Virus record (IMG/VR): IMGVR_UViG_3300008108_000364
Location: 1-22,378 of that record
DNA: 22,378 bases
Source: a virus
Reading direction: 5' to 3' (one strand)
Positions 20,361 to 22,378 of this stretch are shown one piece after another (position 1 is the first letter of the stretch; every line of letters begins with the position of its first letter). The notes beneath the pieces are model-generated. The model saw nothing but the letters and a program-made list of their open reading frames with translations. It was not told the DNA's origin and searched no databases. Position numbers and translations under genes: made by a program.

Positions 20361-20502
20361 CAATGACCTGAATGATCTAAGCTTGTCCTGCCTTGACAAG
20401 CCATGGGCCAGGCTGGGATAGGGTGCGACCGTTTCCCGGCCAGAAGATACCGGATCGCACGAAGTCTGGTCATGAGAGTTCGAGTCTCTCTTCAGGTTAT
20501 TG
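20361..20502 (+). ncRNA. Candidate structured RNA with tRNA-like T-arm and acceptor helix
   Basis: CAATGACCTGAA (20361-20372) pairs with TTCAGGTTATTG (20491-20502) in 12 pairs, one of them G-U. Directly stacked on it is GAGAG-TTCGAGT-CTCTC (20474-20490), a perfect T-arm with a canonical T-loop. Inside lie GCTTGTC-CTGCCTT-GACAAGC (20381-20401) and GTGCGACCG/CGGATCGCAC (20423-20460, one bulge). The length (about 130) and missing D-arm placement exclude a normal tRNA. No CCA is encoded. It is an intergenic RNA of unknown class, or a decayed or insertion-bearing tRNA. Confidence 0.5.
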
Positions 20503-20527
20503 GGGTGGGGCAGCCTAGAGGCCCCCG

Positions 20528-21064
20528 ATGTACTGGATTGGTTTTGTTCTGACGGCTTGGTTGACCGCCGACTTCCTGACCGGTCTGTTCCACTGGTTTG
20601 AGGATCGGTACGCCAATCCCAAATGGCCCGTCTTTGGCCCCTTAGTGGCCGCCCCCAACGAATTGCACCACGCCGAACCCCGCGCCTTCCTGCGGGGAAG
20701 CTACTGGGATCGCAACAACACCACCCTCATCCCCTGTCTGACTGTCGCCGCCCTCCTGGCCTACCAGGAGCAATGGTGGTGGGCATTGGTCGCTTTCTGC
20801 GCGGCCCAGGCCAACGAGCTACACGCCTTCACCCACCGGGCCGGTATTCCCCGCCCGATCCGCGTCCTACAGGACACGGGAATCCTCCAGAACGCCCGCC
20901 ACCATGCCCGCCATCATGTCAATCCTTACGCCAGTCATTTCTGTGTGATGTCCAGCTGGCTCAATCCTGTGCTGGATAGCGTAGGTTTTTGGCGTTTCTT
21001 GGAATGGTTCGTTTATTTGGTCCTAAGGGTTAAGCCCAAGCAGGACCGCCTAGGAGAATTGTGA
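20528..21064 (+). CDS. CarF/TMEM189-type plasmanylethanolamine desaturase homologue
   Basis: 178 aa membrane protein. The histidine motifs of this family appear in order: GLFHWFEDR (His22, Asp26), NELHHAEP (His47-48), NELHAFTH (His99, 103), ARHHARHHVNP (His125-130), and then YASHFCVMSSWLNP followed by LDSVGFWRFLE. These hold a di-iron centre that forms the vinyl-ether bond of plasmalogens from plasmanyl lipids. Two hydrophobic stretches (1-20, 66-95) fit membrane insertion. Bacterial CarF mediates a singlet-oxygen response in myxobacteria. A copy in a phage-like context is unusual. Substrate in this host is inferred. The ribosome site is weak (TAGAGG). Confidence 0.85.
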   Translation: MYWIGFVLTAWLTADFLTGLFHWFEDRYANPKWPVFGPLVAAPNELHHAEPRAFLRGSYWDRNNTTLIPCLTVAALLAYQEQWWWALVAFCAAQANELHAFTHRAGIPRPIRVLQDTGILQNARHHARHHVNPYASHFCVMSSWLNPVLDSVGFWRFLEWFVYLVLRVKPKQDRLGEL

Positions 21065-21384
21065 TGCTACAAGAGATCAAGTCCCAGCATAATGTGGACG
21101 AAAACGGCAACCCGGCTGGGGGGAACACCTGGGGGGTTGGAATCCAAATTGAGTGGCAGAACGGCCCTCTGGCTGTTGACGGCGTCCGCAAGGAACCCAA
21201 CGGGGCGTTCGTGGAAGGGGTGATTCAAGCCGCCCTGGACCGCCTCCAGTTTTACCAGTCGGGCAAGTTCGCCTGTCGGGAGAACGCCTTGGCCATTACC
21301 AAGCTGGAAGAGGCTCTCCATAGGTGCCAGCACCGCACCGCCAACAGGGAGAAGCGGGGCGTGGAAGGGACTCACGCCGTATGA
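21064..21384 (+). CDS. Acb2/Tad1-like nucleotide-sponge protein (candidate anti-defence)
   Basis: 106 aa. The N-terminal part (GVGIQIEWQNGPL) gives strands, then NGAFVEGVIQAALDRLQFYQ, then FACRENALAITKLEEALHRC and the end QHRTANREKRGVEGTHAV. The CRENALAITxLEEAxxxxxxRT and RGVEGTH segments are, from memory, hallmarks of the Acb2/Tad1 helical-hairpin family. Acb2 proteins soak up cyclic nucleotides made by CBASS, and Tad1 proteins soak up the gcADPR signal of Thoeris. Which ligand this one binds cannot be told from sequence. Start ATG is spaced from AGGAG; an adjacent GTG is possible. Coupled to the desaturase gene. Confidence 0.8.
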   Translation: MLQEIKSQHNVDENGNPAGGNTWGVGIQIEWQNGPLAVDGVRKEPNGAFVEGVIQAALDRLQFYQSGKFACRENALAITKLEEALHRCQHRTANREKRGVEGTHAV

Positions 21385-21578
21385 TCCGGAAATTTCTCTA
21401 CAACTGGCTGGTTCGTCGAAAAGAGAAGATTGAGCTTGTCGGCCCTAAAGCCGATCTGAAAGTCGTTATGACTTATCAGGTCGGCAACGAGGAAGAGGTT
21501 TTTCGTGCCAAGAAAGAGCTTGAAAAACTACTTCAAGCCAATGGGTATGTAGTTTTGTCTTGGCGTCCTTTCCCTTAG
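21381..21578 (+). CDS. Hypothetical basic protein
   Basis: 65 aa; basic N-terminus (MIRKFLYNWLVRRKEK), then a beta segment and a helix (EEEVFRAKKELEKLLQANGY). ATGA overlap with the preceding gene. No family recognised; ends just before the direct repeats. Confidence 0.75.
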   Translation: MIRKFLYNWLVRRKEKIELVGPKADLKVVMTYQVGNEEEVFRAKKELEKLLQANGYVVLSWRPFP

Positions 21579-21586
21579 GCGAAAGC

Positions 21587-21665
21587 TCAAATTCGGGGAG
21601 CATCCGGTCAAATTCTGGGAGCAGACGGTTCAAATTCAGGGAGCTGGTGGTCAAATTCGGGGAGC
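21587..21665. repeat. Four 15-bp direct repeats, 21-22-bp period (iteron-like)
   Basis: TCAAATTC(G/T/A)GGGAGC occurs at 21587, 21608, 21630 and 21651, differing only at one central base. Starts are 21, 22 and 21 bases apart, two turns of the double helix. The six- or seven-base spacers differ. This matches iteron-type protein-binding arrays at replication origins or operators. The last copy supplies the ribosome site (GGGGAGC) of the next gene. They are too short and closely spaced for CRISPR. Confidence 0.85.
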
Positions 21666-21668
21666 GCC

Positions 21669-22211
21669 ATGGTTGGCTTGGCGAAAATTGTTCTCGTCTA
21701 CCTGATCATTGTTGAGCGGGCGTGGCTCCCCCCACCCGTTGTTCAGGACAATCCCTTCTTCCAGAAGCTGCTGGCACAAGTCGCCGAGGACCTGGAACTG
21801 TTTGCCTACCCCGAATGCACCTCCCTGAACAAGGCCCGGAACGCCTACGAGGAGGTGCTGACCTGTCGGGCAAAACTGGCAGATGCCCAAAAGTTCTTCT
21901 TTATCGACTTTGGGGTAGAAGGGACAACCTGTTACATGATCTGGGCGATGAAATACAACCGCCCTTTTGACGAGGTCTGTCGCCGAAATATTTTGCAAAG
22001 TTACGGCGAGTCCCGGGATTTTTGGATGATTGTTCAGCGGGAAAACGATTTGATTTACAAAGTGTACGATTTGCTTGACGATCAGTACCGAAACATACCA
22101 CTCTATTCCAAGCGACTTAAGCTAGATCGATTGCGTGAACTTTTGGGCGGCGAAGCCTATGAGGCTGGCTGGCTTCCCAATCCCACACCGACTTGGAGAT
22201 TCTCACCATGA
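21669..22211 (+). CDS. Hypothetical protein
   Basis: 180 aa. The first 18 residues are hydrophobic (LAKIVLVYLIIVERAW) but carry a charge early and lack a cleavage motif, so a signal peptide is unsure. The body is helical and acidic with aromatic patches (FFIDFGVEGTTCYMIWAM) and a basic helical end (LYSKRLKLDRLRELLGG). No family recognised. Its ribosome site is inside the fourth direct repeat, so a protein bound there could also block translation or transcription. Confidence 0.8.
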   Translation: MVGLAKIVLVYLIIVERAWLPPPVVQDNPFFQKLLAQVAEDLELFAYPECTSLNKARNAYEEVLTCRAKLADAQKFFFIDFGVEGTTCYMIWAMKYNRPFDEVCRRNILQSYGESRDFWMIVQRENDLIYKVYDLLDDQYRNIPLYSKRLKLDRLRELLGGEAYEAGWLPNPTPTWRFSP

Positions 22212-22309
22212 AAGAATACGATCTTTATCGCTGCATTGCCGACTTAGCCTGCGTTGCCAGCTTTACCTTCATTGCTTGGATGTTACTTAGAAAAAATTCT
22301 TTGAGATAA
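22208..22309 (+). CDS. 33-residue membrane peptide
   Basis: MKEYDLYRCIADLACVASFTFIAWMLLRKNSLR: one hydrophobic helix (about 11-27) with a basic end. Start overlaps the previous stop (ATGA). Function unknown. Confidence 0.6.
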   Translation: MKEYDLYRCIADLACVASFTFIAWMLLRKNSLR

Positions 22310-22350
22310 CCTAGACGATTTCTTTGGGTGGTTTACCATAAGGAGTCGGC

Positions 22351-22378
22351 GTGGGCAGGCGGCCTGTGCCTTTTTTCA
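22351..22378 (+). CDS. Partial CDS running off the window
   Basis: A GTG five bases after AAGGAG opens a frame reading GRRPVPFF to the window edge. Only nine codons are visible, so product and validity cannot be judged. The last six Ts could otherwise belong to a terminator, but no clean hairpin precedes them. Confidence 0.35.

Noticed and set aside
21587-21665. CRISPR array
   Set aside because: Repeats are only 15 bp with 6-7-bp spacers and there are no cas genes; iteron-like is the better explanation.

Overview
The window looks like an accessory genome, most likely a tailed dsDNA phage (possibly a large one), a prophage, or a phage-like plasmid of a Gram-negative-type bacterium. The evidence is about 60 very short, tightly packed genes, almost all on the + strand. 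Most have a strong Shine-Dalgarno (AAGGAGG type) and many overlap stop and start (ATGA, TAATG). There are no housekeeping or metabolic operons and many one-off zinc-ribbon peptides. Family-level hits are typical of phages: Ead/Ea22-like, LexA-N-like, Lar-like CPFCG ribbon, Ig-like domain, C5-methyltransferase with an expanded target-recognition region, and Acb2/Tad1 hairpin. No capsid, terminase, polymerase or integrase gene is present, so the phage assignment is an inference. The genetic code is standard and no canonical tRNA was found.

Left block (104-10413, + strand): about 36 small genes of 28-245 aa in one uninterrupted array. Recognisable members are zinc ribbons, a C5-methyltransferase-like protein, a SWIM zinc-finger protein, a LexA N-terminal-type DNA-binding protein, a small lipoprotein and two single-pass membrane peptides. 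Several unrelated proteins end with the same short tail (QTKxELQ). Convergent to the end of this block is one - strand gene (10388-10858), a Cys-rich YkgJ-like protein.

Control region (10859-11516): the only long gene-free stretch. It holds many short inverted repeats (a candidate structured RNA), an AT-rich segment with a TTGACA promoter box, and an inverted repeat. It leads into the second block: an ECF-like sigma factor, an overlapping macro-domain (ADP-ribose) protein and a strong terminator. After these come a GNAT acetyltransferase, two unknown genes, a 744-aa C5 DNA methyltransferase with a degenerate-repeat target region and a long overlapping second reading frame, and another terminator.

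Right block (16150-22378): an Ig-like protein, a run of small coupled genes (including a duplicated pair, an Ea22-like protein, two small membrane proteins, a DUF551-like protein and small zinc-binding peptides) and several terminators. Then follow an intergenic segment that folds into a tRNA-like multi-branched structure, a CarF/TMEM189-type plasmanylethanolamine desaturase homologue, an Acb2/Tad1-like nucleotide-sponge protein, and four 15-bp direct repeats with a two-helical-turn period before a gene of unknown function.

Working together (inference): the sigma factor and the LexA-like protein would control transcription. The two methyltransferases, the macro-domain protein, the Acb2/Tad1-like protein and possibly the Lar-like ribbon form a plausible set for evading restriction, ADP-ribosylation and cyclic-nucleotide defences. 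The desaturase would modify host membrane ether lipids.
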